This document shows positions 25,346-35,047 of a stretch of DNA of 64,000 bases, one piece after another. Below the pieces are notes generated by a model. It was given only the letters and a program-made list of their open reading frames with translations. It was not told the origin of the DNA and made no database searches. The first letter of the stretch is position 1, and each line of letters begins with the position of its first letter. Source of the stretch: Enterobacter cancerogenus (lineage in GTDB: Bacteria; Pseudomonadota; Gammaproteobacteria; Enterobacterales; Enterobacteriaceae); NCBI GenBank assembly GCA_000773965.1, contig JRUP01000001.1, positions 62,001 to 126,000 of the forward strand, in the 5' to 3' direction. Both the position numbers and the translations under genes were made by a program.

Positions 25346-26041
25346 ATGAAAAACCTTTTTGCTTCAGGCACCTTAGCATTAGCGATGGCAATTTCAGGCA
25401 GCGCTATTGCCGAAGAACACAAAGCTGAAAATGCACCGACCATTCGTACCATGAGCGGTGCCACCGCCACCACCCAGCTGACGGCCAATCAAACCGCGGT
25501 CATCGTGATTGATATTCAGAACGAATACTTCGCTGGCGGCAAAATGCCCATTCCAGACGGTATGAAAGCACTGCAAAACAGCAAGCGCCTGGTTGAATTT
25601 GCACACAAGCATGGCATGCCGGTGTTCTTCGTCCGCCATGAAGGCGCGGCAGATGGCCCGCTGTTCGCCAAAGGCAGCCGCTTCGCTGAATTCCACAAGG
25701 ATTTGCAGCCGGGCAAAAATGATCGTGTCATTACCAAAGCCACACCGAGTTCTTTCGTGGGAACCGATTTGAAACAACAACTCGACAGTCTGGGCATCAA
25801 GCAGTTAATTGTCACCGGTCTAATGACCCATATGTGCGTGTCGTCCACCGCACGTGATGCCGTACCGCTTGGCTACTCGGTCATTATCCCGGAAGATGCC
25901 ACCGCCACGCGCGATCTGGCGACCTGGGATAACAAGGTAGTCGATCACAAGGTGCTGCAGCAGAGCGCATTGACAGGCGTTGCTGATGTGTTTGCCGAGA
26001 TCAAAACCACCGACGCGGTATTAGCGCTGCCCGTGCATTAA
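25346..26041 (+). CDS. Exported isochorismatase-family cysteine hydrolase
   Basis: A 231-residue enzyme with a clear signal peptide (about residues 1-22, ending SAIA before EEHKAE). The catalytic triad of the family is intact: Asp in VIVIDIQNEYF, Lys in RVITKATPSSF and Cys in GLMTHMCVSSTARDA. Family members hydrolyse isochorismate, nicotinamide, N-carbamoyl compounds and similar amides, mostly in the cytoplasm; export is unusual. An ATG at 25346 was used; a GTG one codon upstream is possible. The stop abuts the end of the convergent small-protein gene. The divergent GlxA-type gene probably regulates it. Confidence 0.85.
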   Translation: MKNLFASGTLALAMAISGSAIAEEHKAENAPTIRTMSGATATTQLTANQTAVIVIDIQNEYFAGGKMPIPDGMKALQNSKRLVEFAHKHGMPVFFVRHEGAADGPLFAKGSRFAEFHKDLQPGKNDRVITKATPSSFVGTDLKQQLDSLGIKQLIVTGLMTHMCVSSTARDAVPLGYSVIIPEDATATRDLATWDNKVVDHKVLQQSALTGVADVFAEIKTTDAVLALPVH

Positions 26042-26389
26042 TCACTGCACTGCTTTACCCGGTAATAACTTTTCAGACATCACCTTGCGGCAGGACAGAC
26101 TCTCCTGCCGCGCCTGCTGTTGCTGCTCCGCTGACAAATCCTGCCACACGCTTTGCAGATGTTCTGCCAGACCTGACTGGAAATGAATTTTCTGCAGCGC
26201 ATAGTCCGAGTTGCTGCCTTCAATAATCTGTTGCATCGCCAGGGGGGAGTTGTCGCGCCCATCATGGGTCAAGGTGCAGAACATTGCGATGTAATAGCCT
26301 TTGTCTTCATCGCTATAGTGCGGCATCAGCCACCAGACAGCCGCGCTGATGACGATAAGCACGGGCAGAAGGAATTTAAGTTTGAACAT
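26042..26389 (-). CDS. Small exported or membrane-anchored protein, 115 residues, unknown
   Basis: The protein starts MFKLKFLLPVLIVISAAVWW, an uncleaved anchor or signal peptide, followed by a polar helical region. It has two cysteines (Cys38 in MFCTL, Cys100 in SLSCRK) and a Trp at 82 in VWQDLSAEQQQQARQ. The length, cysteine placement and Trp-to-second-Cys distance match the protein at 50950-51297, so the two appear to be paralogues. I do not recognise the family. The ribosome site before this ATG is weak, and the frame extends 16 codons further upstream. Confidence 0.65.
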   Translation of the reverse strand: MFKLKFLLPVLIVISAAVWWLMPHYSDEDKGYYIAMFCTLTHDGRDNSPLAMQQIIEGSNSDYALQKIHFQSGLAEHLQSVWQDLSAEQQQQARQESLSCRKVMSEKLLPGKAVQ

Positions 26390-26670
26390 GGAATCATGGG
26401 CCTGTTGGAAAAAACGCGGCGATCTTAACAGATTCATCGGTTAACAGCCCTTAAACACCCACGGCAACGGTACGGCAAGTGAACGCCGCCTGCGTATTCT
26501 CTTAAAGTAACGTTTTCAGAGTTTATTTATTGAGCAGTTCGGCGCTGTTTGTTAATTTTGAGCCACTTTTCGCGCCATTGCGCTTCATCGTGCCCGCTGT
26601 CACAGGGCCAGTTTTTCGCCCTAAAGCGGCAGAAGCTGGGATAGCGGCCGACAGGGTTACAGGAATGATC

Positions 26671-27663
26671 ATGTCCAACCATAAACTTAAAATGCATTTG
26701 ATTTCGCTGGCGTTGCTGGCGGAAAAAAAGCTGACCACACGCAAACGCCTTCCCGCCTATCACGCCGCAGCCGAACAGGATATTAACCTGCAGGGTCGTG
26801 CTAATCCGCCTGCGCCCATTCCGCGTCAGGTTTGGATGTACTGGGAAAGTGAAAAGCTCCCGGCTGAAGTCCAGATTTTTGTCGATAAGATTGCCCGTGA
26901 AAACCCTGGCTATGCGTTGACGGTGATCAACAATCTCAATCTGCATGACTATTTACCAGACCTGAAGTTTGTCCACGCGGGGATGCGGGCTTCGCACAAA
27001 AGCGATGTGATTCGCCTGGAGCTGCTGCATCGTTATGGCGGAATCTGGATGGATGCCACCATTATCCTCAATCGCAGCCTCGATGAGCTGTTAGCGGTGA
27101 ATGCGGATGAGCGTTATGACCTGGTGGCTTTTTACCGCGAGGAATCCACCCGCGATCGCGCTTATCCGGTTATGGAATCCTGGTTTCTCGCCGCGCCGAA
27201 AAACAATGCCTTTATCGGCCGCTGGCTGCACTGCTTCCGTCCGATTGTGGAGTTAGGCTCTGAAGCCTTCTTCCAGCAATTATTGGCGCTGCCGAACTAC
27301 GACACAATTCTGCAGGGCATCAAAACGCCGGATTATCTGGTGGTGTATATCGCTCAGCAGCAGGCGCTGCGGGAAGAGAATCACTACAACTTCTACTTAC
27401 GCAAAGCGGAAGCCGGTGCGTTATTGTATCAAACGCTGAGCGGCTGGCGTCCGGTGAAACTGAGCCGCATGCTGATGGTGGACGCTTTACCGGAGGTGTT
27501 GCCACCGGTGTATAAGCTCACCAGCTTTGACCGCAAATATATCGCGACGCATCTGAAGTACGGCGTGGTCAACAGCGATAGCCTGCTGGGGCAAGTATTG
27601 CTGCACGACCAGCCGAAAAACCTGACACCTGCAGTGACGCCGTTACGCAGAGCCAGACATTAG
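26671..27663 (+). CDS. Glycosyltransferase, capsular polysaccharide synthesis type
   Basis: A 330-residue cytoplasmic glycosyltransferase of the Caps_synth/GT32-like group. The segment PIPRQVWMYWESEKLPAEV is the conserved N-terminal motif, SHKSDVIRLELLHRYGG precedes IWMDATIIL, and the Asp there is the expected metal/nucleotide-sugar ligand. No membrane helix is evident. The start was set at the ATG with AGGA 6 bp upstream (MSNHKLKMH); the frame is open 47 codons further upstream without similarity. It is an orphan: no other envelope polysaccharide gene lies nearby. It probably adds a sugar to a surface glycan, an inference from the family. Confidence 0.8.
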   Translation: MSNHKLKMHLISLALLAEKKLTTRKRLPAYHAAAEQDINLQGRANPPAPIPRQVWMYWESEKLPAEVQIFVDKIARENPGYALTVINNLNLHDYLPDLKFVHAGMRASHKSDVIRLELLHRYGGIWMDATIILNRSLDELLAVNADERYDLVAFYREESTRDRAYPVMESWFLAAPKNNAFIGRWLHCFRPIVELGSEAFFQQLLALPNYDTILQGIKTPDYLVVYIAQQQALREENHYNFYLRKAEAGALLYQTLSGWRPVKLSRMLMVDALPEVLPPVYKLTSFDRKYIATHLKYGVVNSDSLLGQVLLHDQPKNLTPAVTPLRRARH

Positions 27664-27707
27664 CGCTGCAACCTCAGCATACAGCTGAACCTCGTATTCG
27701 CGCACTG

Positions 27708-27729
27708 GCGTCGCCTTTGATGGCGACGC
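27708..27729. repeat. Palindrome between convergent glycosyltransferase and yhiN
   Basis: GCGTCGCC (27708-27715) and GGCGACGC (27722-27729) form an 8-bp stem with a TTTGAT loop. The core GTCGCC..GGCGAC also occurs in the iolR/iolB gap. No T tract follows on the plus strand. Confidence 0.6.
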
Positions 27730-27735
27730 GATAAC

Positions 27736-28920
27736 TCACAGCGCCTGCGCACACGCCCAGGCTGAACTCCACGCCCACTGGAAGTTGTATCCGCCGAGCC
27801 AGCCGGTGACATCCACCACTTCACCAATAAAATACAAACCGGGCACATCGCGCGCTTCCATGGTTTTGGAGGAGAGTTGCGTGGTATCGACGCCGCCCAT
27901 CGTCACTTCGGCAGTGCGATAACCTTCGGTGCCATTCGGCTGCACGCGCCACTGATGCAACGTGATGACCAACTCGGCCTGCTGCTTGCTGTTGAGCTGC
28001 TTCAGCGTCACATCCGGGATCTGCTTCAGCTCCTGCAACACTTCCACCAGACGCTTCGGCAGAATTTTCGCCAGGCTGTTTTTCAGGCTGAGATTCGGAT
28101 GCGCCTCGCGCTGCACGTTGATGAATTCTTCCAGCGAGGTTTCCGGCGACAGGTTAATGGTGACAAACTCACCCGGCTGCCAGTAGCTGGAGATTTGCAA
28201 TACCGCCGGACCCGACAAACCGCGATGGGTAAACAGCATCGCTTCTTTAAACAGCGTGCCGTCCTGCGCGGTGATGGTGGTGGGCAGCGCCACACCCGAC
28301 AGCGTATTTAACTGCTCCAGCAGCGGCTTGTGCAGCGTAAACGGCACCAGGGCTGCGCGCGTCGGGAACACTTTCAAACCAAACTGCTCGGCCACTTTAT
28401 ACCCGAATGGTGTCGCGCCCAAACCCGGCATCGATAAGCCACCGCTGGCGATCACCAATTTCTCAGCCTGCACCTCGGAGCCATTCAGTTGCAGCCTGTA
28501 GCCGTTTTCATCGCGCGTCACGCTCAGCACTTCACTGCGCAAGCGCAACGTCACCTGCCCGTCTTCGCACTCTTTTAACAGCAAATCCACGATCTGCTGT
28601 GCCGAATCATCGCAGAACAACTGGCCGAGGGTTTTCTCGTGATACGCAATCTTGTGGCGATTCACCAGATCGATGAAGTCCCACTGGGTGTAACGCGCCA
28701 ATGCCGACTTACTGAAATGCGGGTTGTGCGAGAGATAGGCGGCCGGTTCGGTGTACATATTGGTGAAGTTACAGCGGCCGCCGCCGGACATCAGGATTTT
28801 ACGTCCCGCCTTTTTGCCGTTATCCAGCAACAGCACACGACGACCCAACTGCCCTGCCTGCGCCGCACAGAACATGCCGGCAGCGCCTGCACCTATTACG
28901 ATAACGTCAAACTTGTCCAC
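27736..28920 (-). CDS. yhiN: FAD-dependent oxidoreductase of the YhiN/HI0933 (BaiN-like) family
   Basis: A 394-residue flavoprotein. The dinucleotide-binding motif VIVIGAGAAGMFCA is at the N-terminus, followed by GRKILMSGGGRCNFTN, and the C-terminal FAD motif is LYFIGEVVDVTGWLGGYNFQ. The similarity to E. coli YhiN is strong throughout; the physiological reaction is not established. The GTG at 28920 gives the family N-terminus (VDKFDVIVIG). An in-frame ATG at 28971 would add 17 residues without similarity; neither start has a strong ribosome site. Divergent from pitA as in E. coli. Confidence 0.88.
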   Translation of the reverse strand: MDKFDVIVIGAGAAGMFCAAQAGQLGRRVLLLDNGKKAGRKILMSGGGRCNFTNMYTEPAAYLSHNPHFSKSALARYTQWDFIDLVNRHKIAYHEKTLGQLFCDDSAQQIVDLLLKECEDGQVTLRLRSEVLSVTRDENGYRLQLNGSEVQAEKLVIASGGLSMPGLGATPFGYKVAEQFGLKVFPTRAALVPFTLHKPLLEQLNTLSGVALPTTITAQDGTLFKEAMLFTHRGLSGPAVLQISSYWQPGEFVTINLSPETSLEEFINVQREAHPNLSLKNSLAKILPKRLVEVLQELKQIPDVTLKQLNSKQQAELVITLHQWRVQPNGTEGYRTAEVTMGGVDTTQLSSKTMEARDVPGLYFIGEVVDVTGWLGGYNFQWAWSSAWACAQAL

Positions 28921-29163
28921 AGTGCTTAATCCACATAATTGAAAGGCGGTGATTGTAGAGATCTGCGGCATTTCGCGCCAGCGTCAAAAAAATGCCGTAA
29001 ATGTGTCATATTGTAACTTACTTATTTTCCAGCCTTTTTACCTTGTCTTACTGCCTTTATGGCAAATTTAAGACAAAAAAGAGCTATATTTTCCTTTCAC
29101 ATCATGCGGGTTGTCGCAGATAATGCGCCGCGTTCATGTCCTCCAAAAAATGGCGTAACGTTT

Positions 29164-30663
29164 ATGCTACATCTGTTCGCTGGTCTTGACCTCAGTACCG
29201 GCCTGTTTTTGGTTATCGCTCTGCTGTTCGTATTGTTCTATGAGGCAATCAACGGTTTCCACGACACTGCTAACGCAGTCGCTACCGTCATTTATACCCG
29301 CGCGATGCGGGCGCAATTGGCGGTTGTGATGGCGGGTGTCTTCAACTTCTTAGGCGTTTTGCTGGGCGGTTTGAGCGTGGCTTATGCCATCGTGCATATG
29401 CTGCCAACAGATTTGCTGTTAAATGTCGGTTCCGCGCACGGCCTCGCCATGGTGTTCTCCATGTTGCTGGCGGCGATTATCTGGAACCTCGGTACCTGGT
29501 ATCTGGGCTTACCGGCATCCAGTTCTCACACCCTGATTGGCGCCATTATCGGTATTGGTCTCACCAATGCTTTAATGACCGGCACCTCGGTGGTTGATGC
29601 CCTTAACCTGCCGAAAGTGATCAACATTTTCCTTTCCCTGATTCTGTCACCGATTGTTGGCCTGGTGATTGCCGGCGCGCTGATCTTTATCCTGCGCCGT
29701 TACTGGAGCAACACGCCTAAACGCGCGCGTATCCATATGACGCCCGCTGACCGTGAAAAGATCGATGGCAAGAAAAAGCCACCGTTCTGGACGCGTACCG
29801 CACTGATTGTTTCGGCGATTGGCGTGAGCTACTCCCACGGTGCGAACGATGGTCAGAAAGGCATTGGCCTGATTATGTTAGTGCTGATCGGTGTAGCGCC
29901 TGCTGGTTTCGTGGTCAACATGAATGCTTCAGGTTATGACATCACGCGGACTCGCGACGCGGTCAATCATCTGGAACAGTATTACCAGCAGCACAGTGAT
30001 TCACTCACCCATATCATCCAGATGGCGCCGCCTGCGGTTCCTGCACCGGAAGAAGCCGTGGGCGGCCCACATGAGTTCCATTGCGATAGCAGCCGTGCGC
30101 TGCAAGCCATTGACCGTGCGCAAGTGCTGCTGACTAATCTGAACAGCTACGATCAACTCACCGTTGATCAGCGCAGCCAGATGCGTCGCCTGCTGATGTG
30201 CGTCTCTGATACCGCCGATAAAGCGGCGAAGCTGCCAGAGACCACTCCGGACGACAAGCGCTTCCTCAACAAGCTGAAGGGCGACCTGCTGGGCACCGTG
30301 GAATACGCACCGATCTGGATCATCATGGCCGTGGCGTTAGCGCTGGGCATTGGTACCATGATTGGCTGGCGTCGTGTTGCGACCACCATCGGCGAGAAAA
30401 TTGGTAAGAAAGGCATGACTTATGCGCAAGGCATGTCAGCGCAGGTCACTGCGGCCGTGTCGATTGGTATCGCGAGCTATACCGGAATGCCGGTTTCGAC
30501 CACGCATATCCTGTCATCATCCGTTGCCGGCACCATGCTGGTGGATGGCGGTGGCTTACAGAGCCGCACCATTAAAAACATCGCCATGGCGTGGGTGTTC
30601 ACCCTGCCGGTCTGTATTGTGCTGTCAGGTTCGCTCTACTGGATCGCGCTGAAAATTATCTAA
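29164..30663 (+). CDS. pitA: Low-affinity inorganic phosphate (metal-phosphate)/H+ symporter
   Basis: A 499-residue inner-membrane transporter, the same length as E. coli PitA, importing metal-phosphate complexes and so also affecting Zn2+ uptake. The duplicated Pit signatures are [15 protein letters not shown] near the N-terminus and [14 protein letters not shown] in the middle, with [15 protein letters not shown] and [15 protein letters not shown] as the paired repeats. The start was set at the ATG giving MLHLFAGLD. Upstream, TTGTCTTA (29043-29050) and TAAGACAA (29069-29076) form an inverted repeat that could be an operator. A terminator follows. Confidence 0.96.
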   Translation: MLHLFAGLDLSTGLFLVIALLFVLFYEAINGFHDTANAVATVIYTRAMRAQLAVVMAGVFNFLGVLLGGLSVAYAIVHMLPTDLLLNVGSAHGLAMVFSMLLAAIIWNLGTWYLGLPASSSHTLIGAIIGIGLTNALMTGTSVVDALNLPKVINIFLSLILSPIVGLVIAGALIFILRRYWSNTPKRARIHMTPADREKIDGKKKPPFWTRTALIVSAIGVSYSHGANDGQKGIGLIMLVLIGVAPAGFVVNMNASGYDITRTRDAVNHLEQYYQQHSDSLTHIIQMAPPAVPAPEEAVGGPHEFHCDSSRALQAIDRAQVLLTNLNSYDQLTVDQRSQMRRLLMCVSDTADKAAKLPETTPDDKRFLNKLKGDLLGTVEYAPIWIIMAVALALGIGTMIGWRRVATTIGEKIGKKGMTYAQGMSAQVTAAVSIGIASYTGMPVSTTHILSSSVAGTMLVDGGGLQSRTIKNIAMAWVFTLPVCIVLSGSLYWIALKII

Positions 30664-30682
30664 GCCTTTAACGGCAAACAAG

Positions 30683-30715
30683 AGGGCGACTGTTCAACAC
30701 AGGTCGCCCTTTTTT
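30683..30715 (+). terminator. Intrinsic terminator after pitA
   Basis: AGGGCGAC (30683-30690) pairs with GTCGCCCT (30703-30710), with an inner TGT/ACA pairing, followed by T5. It may also act for the convergent uspB. Confidence 0.88.
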
Positions 30716-30726
30716 ATTGCCGCTAT

Positions 30727-31062
30727 TTAATGCCAGATCGCCAGGCCAACCAGACTCACCACCACCAAAAAACAGAGCCCGCTGGTCAGGACAAACTGCC
30801 TGCGTACGCGCTCGCAGCGGCGAATAAATTCGTCGTCGTGATGATCGCGATAGCGTTTATCCCAGATATAACGCACCAGTCGCACCTGCTTGCTCGGCTG
30901 ACCATGAGACGTGAAGAAACCTGCCCCATCCACATATTGATACAGCAGCGGATCGCAACCGCGCAGCACAGCCAATAGCGAGCGCAAAGAAGAGAAGTAG
31001 CGCGCCATATTCACCAGACAAACCACACACAGAGCCCAAAAAAGCGCGATAGTGCTGATCAT
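30727..31062 (-). CDS. uspB: Universal stress protein B
   Basis: An 111-residue inner-membrane protein, identical in length to E. coli UspB. It has two membrane segments, one at each end ([23 protein letters not shown] and the C-terminal [20 protein letters not shown] region), and the conserved centre [21 protein letters not shown]. coli uspB is sigma-S dependent and its loss causes ethanol sensitivity in stationary phase. The start was set at the ATG preceded by GGGAGGGGAAC. It is divergent from uspA and convergent with pitA, as in E. coli. Confidence 0.95.
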   Translation of the reverse strand: MISTIALFWALCVVCLVNMARYFSSLRSLLAVLRGCDPLLYQYVDGAGFFTSHGQPSKQVRLVRYIWDKRYRDHHDDEFIRRCERVRRQFVLTSGLCFLVVVSLVGLAIWH

Positions 31063-31483
31063 GTTCCCCTCCCAGCTGGAGCCGCAATGACGTCGAAGGC
31101 AGCGGGGAAATGCTGTAGACGCCCCACGGGAAATTAACCAGCCACAGATGAATCGAATTGCATTGTTGTTATGCGAACCCGAGCGCGTTACCCAGACGGC
31201 AGTGGCACTCATTTTCAGTGTAGGAGATCTGTTCAATTTTTTTCCAGCGATGATTTTCGTTCACCGCGAGTGAAAATTGCGATAGCGCTTGATCTTCCTC
31301 ACAAGCGAGCCGTGGATTGCAGCATTTGTTAACAACTCTGGCTATACTCAGGTCATAACAACAGAACGCCTGCAGGGCATAAATTGTGGTTGGTGGCGCT
31401 TCATCGCTGTTTCGCGCAAAGGATTTCGCTCGCCGAGCGGCGGGAATTCAGGTAGCCCCAGAATCTTGAGAAGGAGTTTTATC
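31063..31483. promoter_or_regulatory. Divergent uspB/uspA regulatory region
   Basis: This 421-bp gap between divergent stress genes holds no gene. A good -10 box, TATACT (31343-31348), lies about 140 bp before the uspA start, but no matching -35 is at the right distance. The untranslated leader of uspA is therefore probably long. AAGGAG at 31471-31476 serves uspA. Confidence 0.5.
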
Positions 31484-31921
31484 ATGGCTTATAAACACAT
31501 CCTGATTGCAGTAGACCTTTCCCCGGAAAGCCAGTTGCTGGTTGATAAAGCCGTTTCACTGGCCCGTCCTTATGATGCAAAAATCTCGCTGATCCACGTT
31601 GATGTGAATTACTCAGACCTCTACACCGGGCTGATTGACGTCAATCTGGGCGACATGCAGAAACGCATTTCTGAAGAGACGCACACCGCGCTGAAAGAGC
31701 TTTCTACCAACGCCGGTTATCCGATCAGTGAAACCCTGAGCGGCAGCGGCGATCTCGGCCAGGTGCTGGTGGATGCGATTAAGAAATACGATGTGGATTT
31801 GGTGGTCTGTGGCCACCATCAGGATTTCTGGAGCAAGCTGATGTCATCAGCGCGCCAGCTGATCAACACCGTGCATATCGATATGCTGATTGTGCCGCTG
31901 CGTGACGAAGAAGACGAATAA
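31484..31921 (+). CDS. uspA: Universal stress protein A
   Basis: A 145-residue cytoplasmic Usp-fold protein. The N-terminus [20 protein letters not shown] and the C-terminal [20 protein letters not shown] match E. coli UspA, which is induced by growth arrest and many stresses. The ATP-binding G-2x-G-9x-G(S/T) pattern of the other Usp branch is absent, as is usual for UspA. AAGGAG precedes the ATG. In E. coli dtpB follows; here a terminator and a palindromic element separate uspA directly from rsmJ. Confidence 0.95.
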   Translation: MAYKHILIAVDLSPESQLLVDKAVSLARPYDAKISLIHVDVNYSDLYTGLIDVNLGDMQKRISEETHTALKELSTNAGYPISETLSGSGDLGQVLVDAIKKYDVDLVVCGHHQDFWSKLMSSARQLINTVHIDMLIVPLRDEEDE

Positions 31922-31951
31922 AAACAGGGCCAGTAATGGCCCTGTTTTTTT
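31921..31951 (+). terminator. Intrinsic terminator after uspA
   Basis: AAAACAGGGCCA (31921-31932) pairs with TGGCCCTGTTTT (31937-31948) around GTAA and continues into T's. It begins at the last base of the stop codon. Confidence 0.92.
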
Positions 31952-31952
31952 G

Positions 31953-32009
31953 GTAGCGGCGTAATACATCGCGCGTCTTTAAAGCCCGCGTGATAAATCA
32001 CGCCGCAAC
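31953..32009. repeat. 57-bp imperfect palindromic intergenic element
   Basis: Left arm 31953-31975 (starts GTAGCGGCGT, ends CGCGCG) matches the reverse complement of right arm 31987-32009 at 18 of 23 positions. The 11-nt centre contains CTTTAAAG. The inner part GCGTGATAAATCACGC is itself a palindrome and resembles AGCGCGATAAATCGCGCT at 58243-58260. It lies between uspA and convergent rsmJ and looks like a dispersed element of the BIME/REP kind. Confidence 0.65.
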
Positions 32010-32023
32010 GCCATCATGCAGAA

Positions 32024-32773
32024 TCATACCAATGGCGGATAAATATCAAAGCGATGGCTTTTGGTGACCACGGCCGATTGGGTTGCCACTCCCGCTAACG
32101 GCGGCGCGTAATCCGGGCGTTTCACCACAATGCGCTTCTTCGCCAGACGACGAGCGGGTTCCAGCAGCGCATCGGCATCCTCATCGGGTCCCACCAGCGA
32201 CTGAAACACCCGCATCTCCTTCTTCACCATCGCGCTCTTTTGACGATGGGGATACATCGGATCGAGATACACCACATCTGGCGCGGGCGTGATATCACTC
32301 AACGCCTGCTGACTCACCACATGCAGCAGCGTCAGACGTTCACGCAGCCAGCCGCCAATCTCCGCATCTTCATAGCCACGACGTAAGCCATCATCCAGTA
32401 ATGCTGCGACCACAGGATGGCGCTCCAGCATGCGCACGCGACAGCCCAGTGCGGCTAATACAAACGCATCACGACCTAGACCTGCCGTCGCATCCACGAC
32501 ATCCGGCAGATAACCGCCTTTGATGCCCACCGCTTTCGCCACCGCCTCGCCGCGACCACCGCCAAACTTGCGGCGATGCGCCATAGCTCCGGTGACAAAA
32601 TCCACAAAGATGCCACCCAGTTTAGGCTCATCCAGTTTGCGCAGCTCAAGGCGCTCCGGCGTCAGTACCAGCGCCATCAGCGCCTGATCGTCATGCTCCA
32701 GACCCCAGCGCTGCGCCAGATGTAATAAGGCGCCGTCTCCGGCGCCTGATTCATCGATTAAACCGATTTTCAC
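32024..32773 (-). CDS. rsmJ: 16S rRNA (guanine1516-N2)-methyltransferase
   Basis: Methylates G1516 of 16S rRNA with SAM. The 249-residue protein is close to E. coli RsmJ (YhiQ): [20 protein letters not shown] at the N-terminus, [20 protein letters not shown], the SAM-binding motif [20 protein letters not shown] and the catalytic-loop segment [14 protein letters not shown]. It lies 8 bp downstream of prlC on the same strand, the conserved prlC-rsmJ operon. Confidence 0.96.
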   Translation of the reverse strand: MKIGLIDESGAGDGALLHLAQRWGLEHDDQALMALVLTPERLELRKLDEPKLGGIFVDFVTGAMAHRRKFGGGRGEAVAKAVGIKGGYLPDVVDATAGLGRDAFVLAALGCRVRMLERHPVVAALLDDGLRRGYEDAEIGGWLRERLTLLHVVSQQALSDITPAPDVVYLDPMYPHRQKSAMVKKEMRVFQSLVGPDEDADALLEPARRLAKKRIVVKRPDYAPPLAGVATQSAVVTKSHRFDIYPPLV

Positions 32774-32781
32774 AAGCAGGC

Positions 32782-34824
32782 TTATCCCTGAATTCCGTAG
32801 TGTTCCAGCATCGCGTCCAGCTGTGGTTCACGGCCACGGAAACGTTTAAACAGCTCCATTGGCTCTTCGGAACCGCCGCGCGTCAGGATGTTGTCGAGGA
32901 ACGACTGGCCGGTTTCACGGTTGAAGATGCCCTCTTCTTCGAAGCGCGAATAGGCATCCGCCGCCAGCACGTCGGCCCACAGATAGCTGTAGTAACCTGC
33001 GGCATAACCGCCGGCGAAGACGTGGCTAAACGCATGCGGGAAGCGGCCCCACTCCGGGCTTGGCACCACGGCAACCTGTTTCTTCACTTCACGCAGGGTT
33101 TCGAGGATTTGCGCACCTTTTTCCGGATTAAACTCGGTGTGCATACGGAAATCGAACAGGCCGAACTCCAGCTGACGCAGGATAAACAGCGCCGCCTGAT
33201 AGTTCTTCGCCGCCAGCATCTTATCCAGCAGATCTTTCGGCAGCGGTTCGCCGGTCTCATAGTGGCCGGAGATAAACGCTAGCGCGTCCGGCTCCCAGCA
33301 CCAGTTTTCCATAAACTGGCTTGGCAGCTCGACCGCATCCCACGGCACACCGCTGATGCCCGACACGCCCGGCGCTTCGATGCGCGTCAGCATGTGGTGC
33401 AGGCCGTGACCAAACTCGTGGAACAAGGTGGTGACTTCATCGTGGGTAAACAGCGCAGGCTTGCCCTGTACCGGACGGTTGAAGTTACAGGTCAGGTACG
33501 CCACCGGCTTCTGCAGGCTGCCATCGGCTTTACGCATCTGGCCGACGCAATCGTCCATCCACGCCCCGCCACGCTTGTGTTCACGCGCATACAGGTCGAG
33601 GTAGAAGCTGCCGCGCAGCTCGCCGCTTTCATCAAACAGGTCGAAGAAGCGCACGTCTGGATGGTACACATCCACGTCTTTACGCTCTTTGGCGGTGATG
33701 CCATAAATGCGTTTCACCACTTCAAACAGGCCGCTCACCGCGCGCTCTTCCGGGAAATACGGACGCAACTGCTCATCGCTGATGGTGTAGAGATGTTGTT
33801 TCTGCTTCTCGCCGTAATAGGTGAGATCCCACGGATTCATCTCGTCAACACCACACTCTTTTTTGGCGAAGGCGCGCAGCTGAGCTAACTCTTTCTCACC
33901 CTGCGGACGCGCACGTTTGGCGAGGTCGGTCAGGAAGTCGATCACCTGAGCCGGATTCTCGGCCATTTTAGTCGCCAGTGACTTGTGCGCGAAGGAGTCA
34001 AAGCCCAGCAGCTGTGCCAGCTCGTGACGCAGCGCCAGCTCTTCGGCCATGATCGGGCCGTTATCCCATTTGCCGGCATTCGGGCCCTGCTCAGAAGCAC
34101 GCGTTGAATAGGCGCGGTACATCTCTTCGCGCAGCGCGGCGTTATCGCAATAGGTCATGACTGGCAGATAGCTAGGGATATCCAGCGTCAGCAGCCAGCC
34201 TTCTTGTTCTTTGGCTTCGGCCTGCGCTTTGGCCGCAGCCAGCGCGCTTTCTGGCATGCCCGCCAGATCGGCTTCATCGGAGATCAGCTTGCTCCAGCCC
34301 ATGGTGGCGTCGAGCACGTTGTTGCTGTAGGTCGAACCCAGCTCAGACAGGCGCGCGGCGATTTCGCCGTAGCGTTTCTGCTTCTCTTTATCGAGACCGA
34401 TACCGGAGAGTTCGAAATCACGCAGTGCGTTATCCACCGCTTTCTTCTGTGCGATATCCAGCGCGGCATAGCTGTCGCCCTGTTTCAGATCGCGATAAGC
34501 CTGATACAGGCCTTCGTTCTGTCCCACCCAGGTGCTGTATTCAGACAGCAGCGGCAGTGTCTGCTCGTAAGCTTCACGCAGTTCCGGGCTGTTCTTCACC
34601 GAATTCAGGTGGCTCACCGGCGAGAAAATACGGCTCAGACGGTCATCCACTTCTGCCAGTGGCTGCACTAAATTGTCCCAAGTGTAAGGTGCACCCTGTG
34701 CTACAACGCGTTCAACTTCAGCGCGGCAGTTATTCAGCGCTTCAGTCACAGCAGGAACCACGTGCTCAGGCTTGATCGCGGAAAACGGGGGTAGCGTGTA
34801 AGGGGTGAGTAACGGATTGGTCAT
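32782..34824 (-). CDS. prlC: Oligopeptidase A
   Basis: A 680-residue cytoplasmic M3 zinc metallopeptidase that degrades short peptides, including cleaved signal peptides. The zinc site is [15 protein letters not shown] (HEFGH, around residue 470), with the downstream Glu ligand in the following helix. The N-terminus [20 protein letters not shown] and the total length match E. coli PrlC. GAAAGGAC precedes the ATG. It heads the prlC-rsmJ operon and is divergent from rlmJ. Confidence 0.97.
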   Translation of the reverse strand: MTNPLLTPYTLPPFSAIKPEHVVPAVTEALNNCRAEVERVVAQGAPYTWDNLVQPLAEVDDRLSRIFSPVSHLNSVKNSPELREAYEQTLPLLSEYSTWVGQNEGLYQAYRDLKQGDSYAALDIAQKKAVDNALRDFELSGIGLDKEKQKRYGEIAARLSELGSTYSNNVLDATMGWSKLISDEADLAGMPESALAAAKAQAEAKEQEGWLLTLDIPSYLPVMTYCDNAALREEMYRAYSTRASEQGPNAGKWDNGPIMAEELALRHELAQLLGFDSFAHKSLATKMAENPAQVIDFLTDLAKRARPQGEKELAQLRAFAKKECGVDEMNPWDLTYYGEKQKQHLYTISDEQLRPYFPEERAVSGLFEVVKRIYGITAKERKDVDVYHPDVRFFDLFDESGELRGSFYLDLYAREHKRGGAWMDDCVGQMRKADGSLQKPVAYLTCNFNRPVQGKPALFTHDEVTTLFHEFGHGLHHMLTRIEAPGVSGISGVPWDAVELPSQFMENWCWEPDALAFISGHYETGEPLPKDLLDKMLAAKNYQAALFILRQLEFGLFDFRMHTEFNPEKGAQILETLREVKKQVAVVPSPEWGRFPHAFSHVFAGGYAAGYYSYLWADVLAADAYSRFEEEGIFNRETGQSFLDNILTRGGSEEPMELFKRFRGREPQLDAMLEHYGIQG

Positions 34825-35047
34825 AAGCGCAGTCCTTTCTTCATGGAGTGGGGGTGGCGCGCAATGGCGCGACGCAATCTTTCTAACATGCGGTCAGTTA
34901 ACGTGAAAATCAATGCTACTGAGAATGGACCCGTAAAGAAAAAAGCGCGAGCGCCGAAACGTCAGCAATTTTTACGCAGCGCGGCTATAATCGCGCCACA
35001 CACGATGTTTTTATCGCCATTGATCCAACCGCGGACCCCTCTTTTTT

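Noticed and set aside
29043..29076. 8-bp inverted repeat upstream of pitA as a Pho box
   Set aside because: The repeats do not fit the spaced direct repeats of a PhoB site; kept only as a possible operator in the pitA entry.
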